Assembly (NCBI GenBank): GCA_964007475.1
Contig: OZ023273.1
Span: 72,641,842 to 72,705,841, forward strand
Direction of reading: 5' to 3'
Length of the DNA stretch: 64,000 nucleotides
Source of the DNA: Hybos culiciformis
Taxonomy: Eukaryota; Arthropoda; Insecta; Diptera; Hybotidae
Shown: positions 1-11,168 of the stretch, piece after piece
Layout of the letters: each line of letters opens with the position of its first letter
Numbering within the stretch: the first letter of the stretch is position 1
Translations under genes and position numbers: made by a program
The notes under the pieces: model-generated
The model's input: only the letters and a program-made list of their open reading frames with translations
Database searches by the model: none
Told to the model about the DNA's origin: nothing

Positions 1-1607
1 TAATAATTAGTTTTTTTGAGATATTTAAACAAACCAAAATGTTTTTATCAGCCACTAATTTATTATTTTTTATACATATTCTATTTTTGAAGCAAAACAC
101 AGAGCTAAGTAAAATTGTAGCAAATTTGGTTCAAAAAAATTTGCAAATTAGGCGCTCTTTGATTTTTTATTTTAATTTATAGGTATAAATGGAAAAAACT
201 TTTAACTTTTAATAAATAGTGTTTTATAATTTTATAATACATATTATAAAATTAAAATGTAGCTAAAAACTTATTTGAGAACTTAGTTGAAAACTGTATA
301 ATTTCATATATGAATTAATGCAATTGAATATTGCTATAAAATGGATGTAAAAAATATTGGAAACGTTGACAGATGCATAAATTTAAGTATCGAGATGCTA
401 TTTCTTTTTAAAAATTTAATTGTGAAAAAAAAACTATCCTATTCAGAAATCAGTTTTTTAATAGCGAGTTGAATGAACTATTTTTCAATATTGTGGGCAG
501 CGTTCTGCAATACTCACAGCTTTTTCGTGCAATCTTATTTTCACAATGGAATTAACATAATCTTGTGATCATTCATAAAAAATTTAGACACCGGATAATA
601 GGTATATCACTAAAGTCCCAACTAATTTTCAAACATGTTTTACCACTTACTATGACAAGACAGTTATATGTATGTATGTATTTAAACAAGCATTTGTTAA
701 TCCTGTTGTAGTTAATAAAATTATAAACGCTAAAAAAAGTACGAATTTCCCGGGAGAAAAATAAGTAAGAAAAGTGATCACATTTCATTTCATGTTTCAT
801 GTTTTTGTTTTATTTTTTTTACAGAGATCATGTAACCACTAAAGTTATAAACATTATCTTAAACTGAATCTTATTCTTAATCTTAATCTTAATTATATAT
901 ATTAAAGGCAAAACGATTTCTCCGAAGCTTAAAAAAAATTCCAATAGGTGTCGCTATATTTATGATAAATATAAAGGCAAAACGATTTCTCCGAAGCCTC
1001 ATAAAAAACAATAACAAATCTTCAACACATGGCTCCTGGTGGTAATCGCAACAAATATTTTTACATTTTAAATTTTTATATTTAATGTAAATTCCAATAG
1101 GTGTCGCTATATTTATGATAATGTCCATAAAAACCATAGACACCATCCAGCCTTTCTGGTGGATCATTTCAAAACTTTTACTTAACAAAAAAATTAAAAA
1201 TTTTGAATGTGTTCTTATTGTATGTATTTCGTTATTGTAATCTATTTTGCTATTGCAGTTTGTTATTGTAATTTATTCTACATACTTATTTTTACGAAAT
1301 ACGTGGTATATTTTATTCGTAACAAAAAACTTTCGAGAGAAGCACTATCTATTGAGCTTTTTTAAGACATTTGGTCAAGTTAAAAATTAAAAAAGTGCAA
1401 AATTGTTTTACCACGACGCGATATACACCACGGGGGGAAATTTGCAAAAATTACAAAAAAACATATTTTTTGTTGAGTTTTCATAACAAATTTGATTTTC
1501 GAGTTCAAGAAAGTGAACATCTGTATCCCATTGAATTCTTGAATACATTCAAAGCCAGTGGTCAGGTCGGGGGTTGTTTTAGGCTATTTTAAAATTTGAT
1601 TGGCCTC

Positions 1608-1845
1608 CTACCCAGCGACCTCCCCTGGGGGAGGACTTCAAAAGTTCGTCCGTTGTCATTCAAATTTTGTGCATAAAACGAGGAAATGATTAAACACAAA
1701 AATTTCGTAACAAAAAATTTATGGGCTTCATACCCAGCGACCTTCCCTGGGGGAGGGCTTCAAAAGTTCGTCTGATTTCGTTCAAATTTGGTACATAAAA
1801 AGAGAAAATGATTATACACAAAAATTGCGTCACAAAAAATTGGGA
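1608..1845. repeat. 122-bp tandem duplication in the left fold-back arm
   Basis: Two adjacent units begin with CCCAGCGACC near 1611 and 1733. Each contains a GC-rich hairpin, CCTCCCCTGGGGGAGG or a close variant, followed by TTCAAAAGTTCGTC. The matching stretch of the right arm (about 4380-4630) carries the same pair with a deletion in one unit. Function unknown. Confidence 0.7.
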
Positions 1846-2485
1846 CCCCTCTTTTTAGCTCAGCAGCTCAATAACCCACTCTGTAATGGCTCAGAACAAA
1901 ATCGAAAATACAGTGAAAATCTCGCATACATGAAGTTTCATTTCTTCCGTGTGTCCTATTCACACATGTTTTTTAGAAGATCATGAATTTTCTCATGGAC
2001 AGTAGCGTTATCAAGGGTTTTGGATAAGAGAATTTTAAAAATATTCACGAAAAAAACTAATAAACATTTTATGGCCAAAAAGATTGTGTTTCATGAAATA
2101 TTTCAAAATTAATTATTGGAACAAGATGATCAGTGCTTGTTTGTATTTCATTAAGTATTAAATAAATGTTAAATCAATTATAATTTACTATTCTACGGGC
2201 TGACTAGTATCCTATAAAACAAATTTATAATATTGGACGCACTAAACTCGTTACAAATAATTTTGGCATTGATAGTATAGATATCGATCAAGTAATTTAT
2301 CATTATAGGTTTTCCCGGCTCAAAATATGCAAAAAAAAAAAATTTCAAAATAGGTAGCTCTGGTGAAATAAAGATTACCAGACCAAAAATTTCATAATTA
2401 TCGTACACTTTTTTAATTTCAAATATATGTATATATAGGGCCCAATATTACAAGCAAAAAAATTACATATTCTACCAATAAAAAA

Positions 2486-2718
2486 ACACGAAGCAGTCAT
2501 AGAACTGCCTACAGAAGTTTATACTTAAGATTTAAACTATGAAATAACAGTGGCTACAAATAATGGACTGCTTTTGGACTGATGGACTGATTTTTATTTT
2601 TATTTACATTTTGTACTGAGCAACCCATCATTTGTAGCCACTGTTATTCATAGTTTTTTCATAGTTTTTAAATCTTTAAGTATAAACTTCTGTAGGCAGT
2701 TCTATGACTGCTTCGTGT
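2486..2718. repeat. Palindromic MITE, copy 1 (complete)
   Basis: The sequence starts ACACGAAGCAGTCATAGAAC and ends with its reverse complement. It can fold into a hairpin with a stem of roughly 85 bp and a short loop containing CAGTCCATCAGTCC-like sequence. There is no open frame. Related copies lie at 6239-6416, 9646-9774 with 14425-14570, 22047-22268 and 25047-25224. Because the flanks are A/T homopolymers, no target duplication can be assigned. Confidence 0.8.
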
Positions 2719-2931
2719 GTTTTTTTTTACCAAAACGAAGTACAGATACTTAAATTAAGAGAAAAATTTTAACTTTAAAAATTATGACGCTTTACGGAAA
2801 TTAATTAGATCAGTCTGCAAAAATTAATTGACCAATTTATTATCTCTCCCTCTTTGGTATTTTGTATTTGGCGTAACTACATTATATGTTAAAAAAATTA
2901 AAAAAAAAAAAAATTTCATAAAATTCTCAGT

Positions 2932-2999
2932 ATCAGGGGATCGAACTTGGCACCTTCAGAATTGTAATCCGATATTCTATCCACTCAGCCATATTGCCC
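2932..2999 (-). other. tRNA-like sequence 1 (box A and box B)
   Basis: Read on the minus strand, the segment has a good pol III box A (TGGCTGAGTGG), a box-B-like AGTTCGATCCC, and a 5-bp anticodon stem (TCGGA/TCTGA) around the seven-base loop TTACAAT. The loop would give anticodon ACA. The acceptor and T stems pair poorly, so this is more likely a tRNA-derived relic than a working tRNA gene. Confidence 0.5.
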
Positions 3000-3099
3000 T
3001 TATGATTTCAGCTTTCTAAAATAACATAAAAGAGCACTTGTCTTCTTTAATAATTAAAATCCCCGGAATTTATTTTAAAAATTTCTCTCTCATTTCCTT

Positions 3100-3190
3100 C
3101 CACTAATCGTATTCATGAACCCGTTTATTTCATTCCACTAACCGTATTCATGAACTTAAAGAACTAACCGTATTCATGAACCTTAAAGAA
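3100..3190. repeat. Short degenerate direct repeats
   Basis: CTAAYCGTATTCATGAAC occurs three times in succession (near 3104, 3138 and 3164), partly followed by TTAAAGAAC. A small decayed tandem repeat in the loop of the fold-back element. Confidence 0.65.
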
Positions 3191-3248
3191 CTTGAATTTT
3201 TATATTATTTAGAAGAATAAACTCTTTATATGATTTTAGAAAGCAAAA

Positions 3249-3316
3249 ATTATATGGCTTAGTGGATAGAACACCAGACTAATAAGTCTGAAGGTGCCAG
3301 GTTCGAACCCAATTAT
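3249..3316 (+). other. tRNA-like sequence 2
   Basis: Box A TGGCTTAGTGG and box B GGTTCGAACCC lie at tRNA spacing. The anticodon region ACTAATAAG recalls the CTAATAA loop of tRNA-Ile(AAT). The stem CAGAC/GTCTG leaves only six bases in the loop, and the T stem is weak. Near-identical copies occur at 22679 and 25667. Probably a tRNA-derived repeat head carrying a pol III promoter. Confidence 0.5.
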
Positions 3317-3598
3317 GATTTGTTTTTTTTTTAATATTTGAAATTTTTTTTACATAATAAAATGATTTCTACAAGTAATAAGACAAAAATTGTTTTTTTG
3401 TTAGTGGGTACTGTTATGACCTAAAAGACGAGGGCGAGCGGGGGTCCCCTTACTCCCCACCGTCCCTAAAAATTATTGGTACTGACAGATGGAGAAAATT
3501 AATAGTTTTTCTTGTTCCAAATAAATAAAAAAAAAAAAAAAATGAATGGTTTATTAGAATTTTTTTATTATATTTTAGAAATCCAAAATCATATGGGC

Positions 3599-3666
3599 TA
3601 TATGGTTTGGTGGCTAGAACATCGGACTATAAGAGTGAAGGTGTCAGGTTCGATTCCCCCCAATGA
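3599..3666 (+). other. tRNA-like sequence 3
   Basis: Box-A-like TGGTTTGGTGG and a consensus box B (GGTTCGATTCC) at tRNA spacing, with anticodon-region sequence CTATAAG. The stems are imperfect. It lies 350 bp after tRNA-like sequence 2 in the same orientation; the same pair recurs at 22679 and 23027. Confidence 0.5.
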
Positions 3667-6238
3667 ATACATTTTTTTTTTAATTTTTTTGAACATAATA
3701 ATTTTTAATTTTTTTGAACATAATTTTTTTATTGGTAGAATATGTAATTTTTTTGCTTGTAATATTGGGCCCTATATATACATATATTGGAAATTAAAAA
3801 AGTGTACGATAATTATGAATTCCTACCCAAAATTTTTGGTCTGGTAATCTTTATTTCACCAGAGCTACCTATTTTGAAAAATTTTTTTTTTGCATATTTT
3901 GAGCCGGGAAAACCTATAATGATAAATTACTTGATCGATATCTATACTATCAATGCCAAAATATACCTATGTTGTTTCTCAAGGCTTTAATAAAATTATT
4001 TGTAACGAGTTTAGTGCGTCCAATATTATAAATTTGTTTTATAGGATACTAGTCAGCCCGTAGAATAGTAAATTATAATTGATTTAACATTTATTTAATA
4101 CTTAATGAAATACAAACAAACACTGATCATCTTGTTCCAATAATTAATTTTGAAATATTTCATGAAACACAATCTTTTTGGCCATAAAATGGTTATTAGT
4201 TTTTTTCGTGAATATTTTTAAAACTCTCTTATCCAAAACCCTTGATAACGCTACTGTTCATGAGAAAATTCATGATCTTCTAAAAAACATGTGTGAATAG
4301 GACACACGGAAGAAATGAAACTTCATGTATGCGAGATTTTCACTGTATTTTCGATTTTGTTCTGAGCCATTACAGAGTGGGTTATTGAGCTGCTGAGCTA
4401 AAAAGAGGGGTCCCAATTTTTTGTGACGCAATTTTTGTGTATAATCATTTTCTCTTTTTGTGTACCAAATTTGAACGAAATCAGACGAACTTTTGAAGCC
4501 CTCCCCCAGGGAATATAAATTTTTTGTTACGAAATTTTTGTGTTTAATCATTTCCTCGTTTTATGCACAAAATTTGAATGACAACGGACGAACTTTTGAA
4601 GTCCTCCCCCAGGGGAGGTCGCTGGGTAGGCGGCCAATCAAATTTTAAAATAGCCTAAAACAACCCCCGACCTGACCACTGGCTTTGAATGTATTCAAGA
4701 ATTCAATAGGATACAGATGTTCACTTTTTTGAACTCGAAAATCAAATTTGTTATGAAAACTCAACAAAAAAAATATTTTTTTGTAATTTTTGCAAATTTC
4801 GCCCCGTGGTGTATATCGCGTCGTGGTAAAACAATTTTGCACTTTTTTAATTTTTAACTTGACCAAATGTCTTAAATAAGCTCAATAGATAGTGCTTCTC
4901 TCGAAAGTTTTTTGTTATGAATAAAATATACCACGTATTTCGTAAAAATAAGTATGTAGAATAAATTACAATAACAAACTGCAATAGCAAAATAAATTAC
5001 AATAACGAAATACATACAATAAGAACACATTCAAAATTTTTAATTTTTTTGTTAAGTAAAAGTTTTGAAATGATCCACCAGAAAGGCTGGATGGTGTCTA
5101 TGGTTTTTATGGACATTATCATAAATATAGCGACACCTATTGGAATTTACATTAAATATAAAAATTAAAAATGTAAAAATATTTGTTGCGATTACCACCA
5201 GGAGCCATGTGTTGAAGATTTGTTATTGTTTTTTATGAGGCTTCGGAGAAATCGTTTTGCCTTTATATTTATCATAAATATAGCGACACCTATTGGAATT
5301 TTTTTTTTAGCTTCGGAGAAATCGTTTTGCCTTTATATATATTAAGATTAAGATTAAGATTAAGATTCAGTTTAAGATAATGTTTATAACTTTAGTGGTT
5401 ACATGATCTCTATAAAAAAAATAAAACAAAAACATGAAACGTGAAATGAAATGTGATCACTTTTCTTACTTATTTTTCTCCCGGGAAATTCGTACTTTTT
5501 TTAGCGTTTATAATTTTATTAACTACAACAGGATTAACAAATGCTTGTTTAAATACATATTTACATATAACTGTCTTGTCATAGTAAGTGGTAAAACATG
5601 TTTGAAAATTAGTTGGAACTTTAGTGATATACCTATTATCCGGTGTCTAAATTTTTTATGAATGATCAAAAGATTATGTTAATTCTATTGTGAAAATAAG
5701 ATTGCACGAAAAAGCTGTGAATATTGCAGAGCGCTGCCCACAATATTGAAAAATAGTTCATTCAACTCGCTATTAAAAAACTGATTTCTGAATAGGATAG
5801 TTTTTTTTTCACAATTAAATTTTTAAAAAGAAATAGCATCTCGATACTTAAATTTATGCATCTGTCAACGTTTCCAATATTTTTTACATCCATTTTATAG
5901 CAATATTCAATTGCATTAATTCATATATGAAATTATACAGTTTTCAACTAAGTTCTCAAATAAGTTTTTAGCTACATTTTAATTTTATAATATGTATTAT
6001 AAAATTATAAAACACTATTTATTAATTAAAAGTTTTTTCCATTTATACCTATAAATTAAAATAAAAAATCAAAGAGCGCCTAATTTGCAAATTTTTTTGA
6101 ACCAAATTTGCTACAATTTTACTTAGCTCTGTGTTTTGCTTCAAAAATAGAATATGTATAAAAAATAATAAATTAGTGGCTGATAAAAACATTTTGGTTT
6201 GTTTAAATATCTCAAAAAAACTAATTATTATGAAAAAA

Positions 6239-6416
6239 GATTTAAAAACTATGAATAACAGTGGCTACAAATGATGGGCTGCTCAGTACAAAATGTAAAT
6301 TAAAATAAAAATCAGTCCATCAGTCCAAAAGCAGTCCATTATTTGTAGCCACTGTTATTTCATAGTTTAAATCTTAAGTATAAACTTCTGTAGGCAGTTC
6401 TATGACTGCTTCGTGT
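6239..6416. repeat. Palindromic MITE, copy 2 (left end missing)
   Basis: This copy lacks the first part of the left stem. It joins the fold-back arm at ATTATTATGAAAAAAGATTT, and the same junction recurs at 25037-25050, so the two repeats have spread as one unit. The right stem ends in GACTGCTTCGTGTG like the complete copies. Confidence 0.75.
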
Positions 6417-7160
6417 GTTTTTTTTTTTTTTTGTTATCTTTTTCTTTTCGTTAAAAATAAAAATATGTCGTTAAAAAACTTTTTGTCTTTTTTCTATCAA
6501 TTGTTTTTTCTCTTTTTCTTCTTTTTTATTTTTTTTTTATTTATTTTTTTTTTTTGTTATTTTTCCATGTGTATTATTTTTAGGTTATTTTAAATTTATA
6601 TATTTTTTTTTTTTCTTCTTTTTTTTTTTTTTCAAACCTTTTTTTCCATAATTTTTCAGGGTTAATTTTTGTCTATGTAATTTAATTTTATTTATTTTTT
6701 TTTTTTTATTTTATTTTTTATTTTTCTCTTTTTATAATTTGTTTTTATTTCAGATTTCAATTTTAAAGTAAGTAAAAATAAAAATTTTTTTTTTTTTTTT
6801 TTTTTTTTCAAAGTTTTTAGTGTTTCAGAAATTTTCCTTCATTTTCGATAAAAATTGTATTGTTTTTTGTTTTTTTTTTTTCCACCAAATTAATTTTATT
6901 TAATAGAATAAAATTAATCACGGTCACGGTCGCCATGTGATGGTCTCCGCCAAGTATTCTTTTAGTTATTTTCAAATAAAACATGAATTTCAGTAATTCA
7001 TTTATTAATTATTTATTCACTAATTATTTATAATTGTAAGTAGAGCACTTCACTCTACGTCTTTACAAAACTATCACTTATATCCAACTCCCCTCTCATG
7101 ACTTCTTGTCAACTTACTTATCTACTCATTCTGATATTACTCAAAACTAATACTAGGACA
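6417..7160 (-). mobile_element. 5' end of a 412-like LTR retrotransposon, reversed and truncated
   Basis: On the minus strand, an LTR of about 225 bp (7160 to 6936, TGTCC...ATCACA) is followed directly by a primer-binding site, TGGCGACCGTGACCGTGATT (6935-6916). An A-rich leader comes next, seen on the plus strand as T-rich DNA down to about 6420. The primer site is nearly the same as in the element at 37335-46700, which fits tRNA-Arg priming. No gag or pol remains, so this is a truncated copy. The LTR ends were chosen by TG...CA and are less certain than the primer site. Confidence 0.6.
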
Positions 7161-9645
7161 TAATATTCCAGTACCCTAACGGTAAGTATTTAATTCAATA
7201 AAAAGAATAAAGTCTTATTTTATTATAAGAATATTCAGAGGCACTACAATATGAAGATTACAGCATCCATGTAACAACTGAAAAGGTAGATTTAAAGCGG
7301 CCGCAAAATATAACATAAAACCTCAGATTAATTATATACTTAGTACAGATGGATAAATTTTGAATTTTTCCGTTCTATTAAAACTGTCAAAAAACATATG
7401 ATATAAACTTTTTTTTTTTAAACACAAAATTTGTGTATTAAGAGTCGCATTTTATGTTCAGTTCGGGCCATGGAGAAACTTATTTCTTAAGTATTTACAA
7501 TTAAAAAAAAATTAAGTAATTTTTGCATATTAGTGCTTCTCCTGAAAACCTTTGGTTTTCATGAATAAAAACATTCTAGGATAAAAATATTTCGATAGTG
7601 TCAAAAAAGTACAAATTTTCTAATTTTTATAAATTTTTTTCGAAAGTCAAAAAATTAGTGGTTTAATTACACTAACAAAATACATTTGCAATATTTTTAT
7701 TAAAAAACTTTAGCAGAGGAGAACTACTATTGTTTTATTTATTTTTAAGAGTAGGGGTCGAAATCTCGGTTTTGTATTGAACTAACTGTATTCGTTTATT
7801 CTTTATCTGACCGAGGTATAAAATATTGTTCAATTTTCACGTTCGTGAACGACCCAAAAAAATGAACTTGAATCAATTCAACTATTTAAATGAACCACGA
7901 AAAAAATTACCTTTGTAAAAAAATATTACCGAGTGAACGAGCTAACGAAATACTAATTTATTTTTTAGTTCATCGGTTATTTTTAAACTTAATGATCAAT
8001 TAAAAATAGATATTTAATTTTAATTTTAATGTTTAAAACATTTTATTTTATTAATAAATATCTTTTTTTCTAACATTTAATTTGAATGCTTCCCTAAGAA
8101 CTGTAATACTAACGAAACCTGAAGCTAAACACATAAAATTTACAAGGGAATCTTTAACCTTAATTCTCTCTATAATATTATTTGCTTATTAAATTTTTCT
8201 TGAATTCAATCATGTAATCACGGATTGAATTGAAATTATATACTTCCAAAATATTTCCCTCATTCGACCCTGTTTTTCATGTCAATTTTTTTTTAATTTA
8301 AATTAAAAATAAACGATAAATTTAAAATTTTTCTTGTTTTGTGCGGGTTTTTTAATTTTTTTTAAATTCTACAATTAATTTTTCGAACGACATTTCGGGA
8401 AAGTTTAAAGATAATTATAATGTCTATTACCGACAAAAAAAAGTTTTTTAATATTTTGCGTTTCTGCGATTCTATTGCAGTCGGAGTGAAATTTTTTTTT
8501 CTATGAGAAAACTTTTTGATTTATTTTTTCGCTAAAAAATATGATTTTTTTACAGTTTTTAATTATAAATGTGCAAATATAATAAAATGTAAAATATAAT
8601 TTGTGTTCAGAAAAAAATTTGAATTAAAAAAGTTATTTTAGTGGCTTAAATCATGATTTTTGTATTTTATCGAAATATGGAGACGCGACAAAAAAATTAA
8701 TTTATAGTGAGAAAATATTACATATTTTTAATTTTCGCCGGAAAAACTTATAAATTAATATATATTCCTGTAAATTAATTAACGAAAATTATTTAAGTTG
8801 CATTAATTAAAACTCCCCAATGCAATTACCACTTCAATTACTTACCTGCCATTACTATATAATGATATAGATTTTTTTTTTTTTGCAAAATAAAATTCAA
8901 CTATTTTTTTTTTCAAATTTAAAAATTTTAAAATTATTGCACTTTTATAAATTGCAAAATTTTTGAGTTAAAAAATTCAATTTTTTTGTCAACAAACTTA
9001 ATTGTTTTTGTTTTAAATTTTTTTGACAGTTTTAATGGAACATATAAATATTTACAATTTAGAAGAAAATTTTTATATGATTCCTTCTATAGATTTAAAT
9101 TATATTAGTATTCGATGCATAAAACCGATAAAAAAAAATTTAATTTGAAGATACATTCGATAAATTTATAAATAAAAAAATTACAAAAAAAGAATAAGTA
9201 AAATAAGCTTATTTAATAATAAATAATACAATTTGTTTCGTATTTAAATTCAAATAACACTAGAATTCTCATATTCGTAAATCCGTCAATGTGAAAAGGA
9301 CAAAGAATTTTATATAAATGTTATAAAATTTACTCTGAGTAAACTTCAAAAATTTAATTGGGGTGGTGTATTATTTTTTTTTAACTAAAATAATATGATC
9401 TCTGTATATGTGTGTTCTGTGATAAGAAAAACAAACAATAATTATTATTAATTTTAATTTCAAATCCTACGGGGCATCGGAACAAACATATAATAAATAA
9501 TATTAAATTTATTAAATTATTAAATTTTGCAAATATTAAATATAAATTGTTTAATTATAAAATAAAAATATATGTAAACATTTTTGGAATGCAACCTTAA
9601 TATCTCCTTTTTTTAAATAGTGCAAAAATGAATTAAAAAAAACAA
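7161..9645. other. AT-rich DNA, no gene seen
   Basis: Very AT-rich with many homopolymer runs and no credible coding frame. A short stretch near 7840-7950 repeats GTTCGTGAACGACC-like sequence, possibly an old MITE edge. I find no matched inverted ends. Confidence 0.6.
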
Positions 9646-9774
9646 ACGAAGCAGTCATAGAACTGCCGACAGAAGTTAATACTTAAAAGATTTAAACTAT
9701 GAAATAAAAGTGGCTACAAATGAAGGGCTGCTCAGTACAAATCAGTACAAAATGTAAATTAAATTAAAAATCAA
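9646..9774. repeat. Palindromic MITE, copy 3, left half
   Basis: The left stem (CGAAGCAGTCATAGAACTGC) and part of the loop end exactly where the 5' LTR of the gypsy element begins. The other half follows the 3' LTR at 14425. The LTR element therefore inserted into a pre-existing MITE. Confidence 0.8.
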
Positions 9775-9921
9775 TGTATATGTATTGTAAATATATATAG
9801 ACATAACAATATAAATATCAATAGGTACTATTACAAATATTAATGTACACTTATAATAATTATAATAAAACAGTCTAATTCTAATCTTCTACGATAAAGG
9901 TCGTTTTATTAGTATAATACA
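9775..9921 (+). repeat. 5' LTR of element A
   Basis: 147 bp, starting TGTATATGTATTG and ending GTATAATACA. It is repeated at 14275-14424. The primer-binding site begins at the next base. Confidence 0.88.
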
Positions 9922-9936
9922 TGGCGCAGCCTGAAT
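9922..9936 (+). promoter_or_regulatory. Primer-binding site of element A
   Basis: TGGCGCAGCCTGAAT directly follows the LTR, and TGG is the usual start of a site complementary to a tRNA 3' CCA end. The cognate tRNA was not determined. Confidence 0.65.
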
Positions 9937-10064
9937 AAAATAAAAAATAAAAAAACAAAAGAAGTTTTTTTTTTTGTATTAAAAGAACCTTTTGGATAGG
10001 TACATACTTTTTATTGAAGAATAAAAAGATTAATAAAAAAAAAAAAGGTGATTTTCATGAATGT

Positions 10065-11168
10065 ATGGGAAAGGCAACATTGGACTCATCATTTAAAAAA
10101 CCACGAGGGCGACCAAAAAAACAAATCAAATTCGTAGAAAGAACCAAGGTTATATACTCAATGAATTGCATACGGAAAATAGAGCCGTTAAATTTGCAAA
10201 CTGGATCCAATTTAGCTGAAAATTGGAAGCAATTTTATCAAAATTTTAAAATATTTTTAATCGCAGGTGAATTAGACAAAAAATCAGATGAAATAAAAAT
10301 TGCAAGATTATTAAATCTGATTGGTGAAGACGCTTTAAAGACATTCAACACTTTCGATCTGACCGAAGAACAAAACAAAAAATATGTTGATGTTGTGGCA
10401 GCATTTGAAAATTTCTGCAAAGATAAGAAAAATGAAACATATGAAAGTTTCATATTTAACAATAGAAGGCAAATGGCGGGAGAGCCATTTGATCATTTTT
10501 ATATTGATTTGAAAAAAAAAATTGGTACATGTGGGTATGGAAACCAAGAATCAAGAATGCTGAGAGACCGCATTGTGATTGGAATTGCAGATAGACAAAC
10601 ACAAAAGAAATTATTAGAAATTGAAAATTTGGATTTAGAAAAGACTATTGCAATTGCCAGAGCAGCAGAGGTGTCAAAAATTCAGATAGAATCAATTCAA
10701 GGTTTGTCAAAAGTGAATATTAACGAAGTAAGTGGTGGTTCGGGATCAGGTAAAAAATTTAATTCTAAGAATAAAAACAGAAATAATTCAAATAATTGTA
10801 AAAACAATTTTAATGAACAAAATGTTAATAAAAATTCAAATTTTAGAAATGATTGTTGTAGATATTGTATGAAAAAACACGATTTGAACAAATGTCCAGC
10901 TCGAGGAAAAAGATGTTTAAAGTGTAATTTAATGAATCATTTCGCGGCAGCTTGTAGAACAAAACAAAATCAAGTAAATGAAACAACACAAGTAAGCGAA
11001 GTAAAAACTGTAGAATCTGTAAGTAAAAATGTCTTTGAAAACGAGGACGACAATTTTTATATTGATTCAATTATGAATCACGACTCAAGATATAACTCGT
11101 GGTATGAGCCAATTGAAATTCATGGTAATATAATCAAATTTAAATTAGATAAATGTTTTGCCATATAA
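10065..11168 (+). CDS. gag: Gag of element A
   Basis: Open from ATG 10065 for about 367 residues; upstream codons of the frame have only non-ATG starts. The middle holds the helical capsid-type region (QMAGEPFDHFYIDLKKKIGT) found in gypsy Gags. An Asn-rich stretch and two CCHC-like zinc knuckles (CCRYCMKKHDLNKC and CLKCNLMNHFAAAC) follow. The product would package element RNA. The last residues enter the protease domain, where a deletion shifts the frame and ends the protein. Confidence 0.82.
   Translation: MGKATLDSSFKKPRGRPKKQIKFVERTKVIYSMNCIRKIEPLNLQTGSNLAENWKQFYQNFKIFLIAGELDKKSDEIKIARLLNLIGEDALKTFNTFDLTEEQNKKYVDVVAAFENFCKDKKNETYESFIFNNRRQMAGEPFDHFYIDLKKKIGTCGYGNQESRMLRDRIVIGIADRQTQKKLLEIENLDLEKTIAIARAAEVSKIQIESIQGLSKVNINEVSGGSGSGKKFNSKNKNRNNSNNCKNNFNEQNVNKNSNFRNDCCRYCMKKHDLNKCPARGKRCLKCNLMNHFAAACRTKQNQVNETTQVSEVKTVESVSKNVFENEDDNFYIDSIMNHDSRYNSWYEPIEIHGNIIKFKLDKCFAI

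Larger units (their letters stand above)
1..6231. repeat. Giant fold-back (long inverted repeat) element
   Basis: Bases 1-2487 are repeated in reverse complement at about 3727-6231, giving arms near 2.5 kb around a loop of about 1.2 kb. The first bases of the window match the complement of the bases just before 6231, so the left end may lie outside the window. The arms differ by small changes. The right arm has about 34 bp extra near 3966-4000, and the left arm has extra sequence near 1720-1750. A TTAATC-type microsatellite lies at the mirror positions 867-885 and 5341-5368. Short open frames in the arms are not credible genes. The loop holds a palindromic MITE and three tRNA-like sequences. 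A second partial copy lies at 22679-25046. I do not recognise the family. Confidence 0.85.

Noticed and set aside
850..885. Telomere-like TTAATC repeats
   Set aside because: Only about three units, mirrored at 5341-5368 as part of the fold-back arm; not the insect TTAGG telomere repeat.
3512..3990. Frames of 67-111 codons across the tRNA-like and satellite-unit sequence
   Set aside because: They overlap tRNA-like DNA and poly-A/T runs and are not kept in the other copies; low-complexity composition.
1371..4866. 73-codon frame mirrored in both arms (MVKLKIKKVQNCFTTTRYTP)
   Set aside because: Same reasoning: it is duplicated only because the arms are duplicated, and there is no recognisable domain or conserved codon pattern.
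573..5661. 75-codon frame repeated in both fold-back arms and at 24247 (starts MKHEMKCDHFSYLFF)
   Set aside because: Three copies are open, but most differences between them change amino acids and no domain is visible. The frame is explained by the repeat copies, not by selection on a protein.
6402..6593. Phe-rich frame
   Set aside because: Created by T homopolymers that are the complement of an A-rich LTR-element leader.
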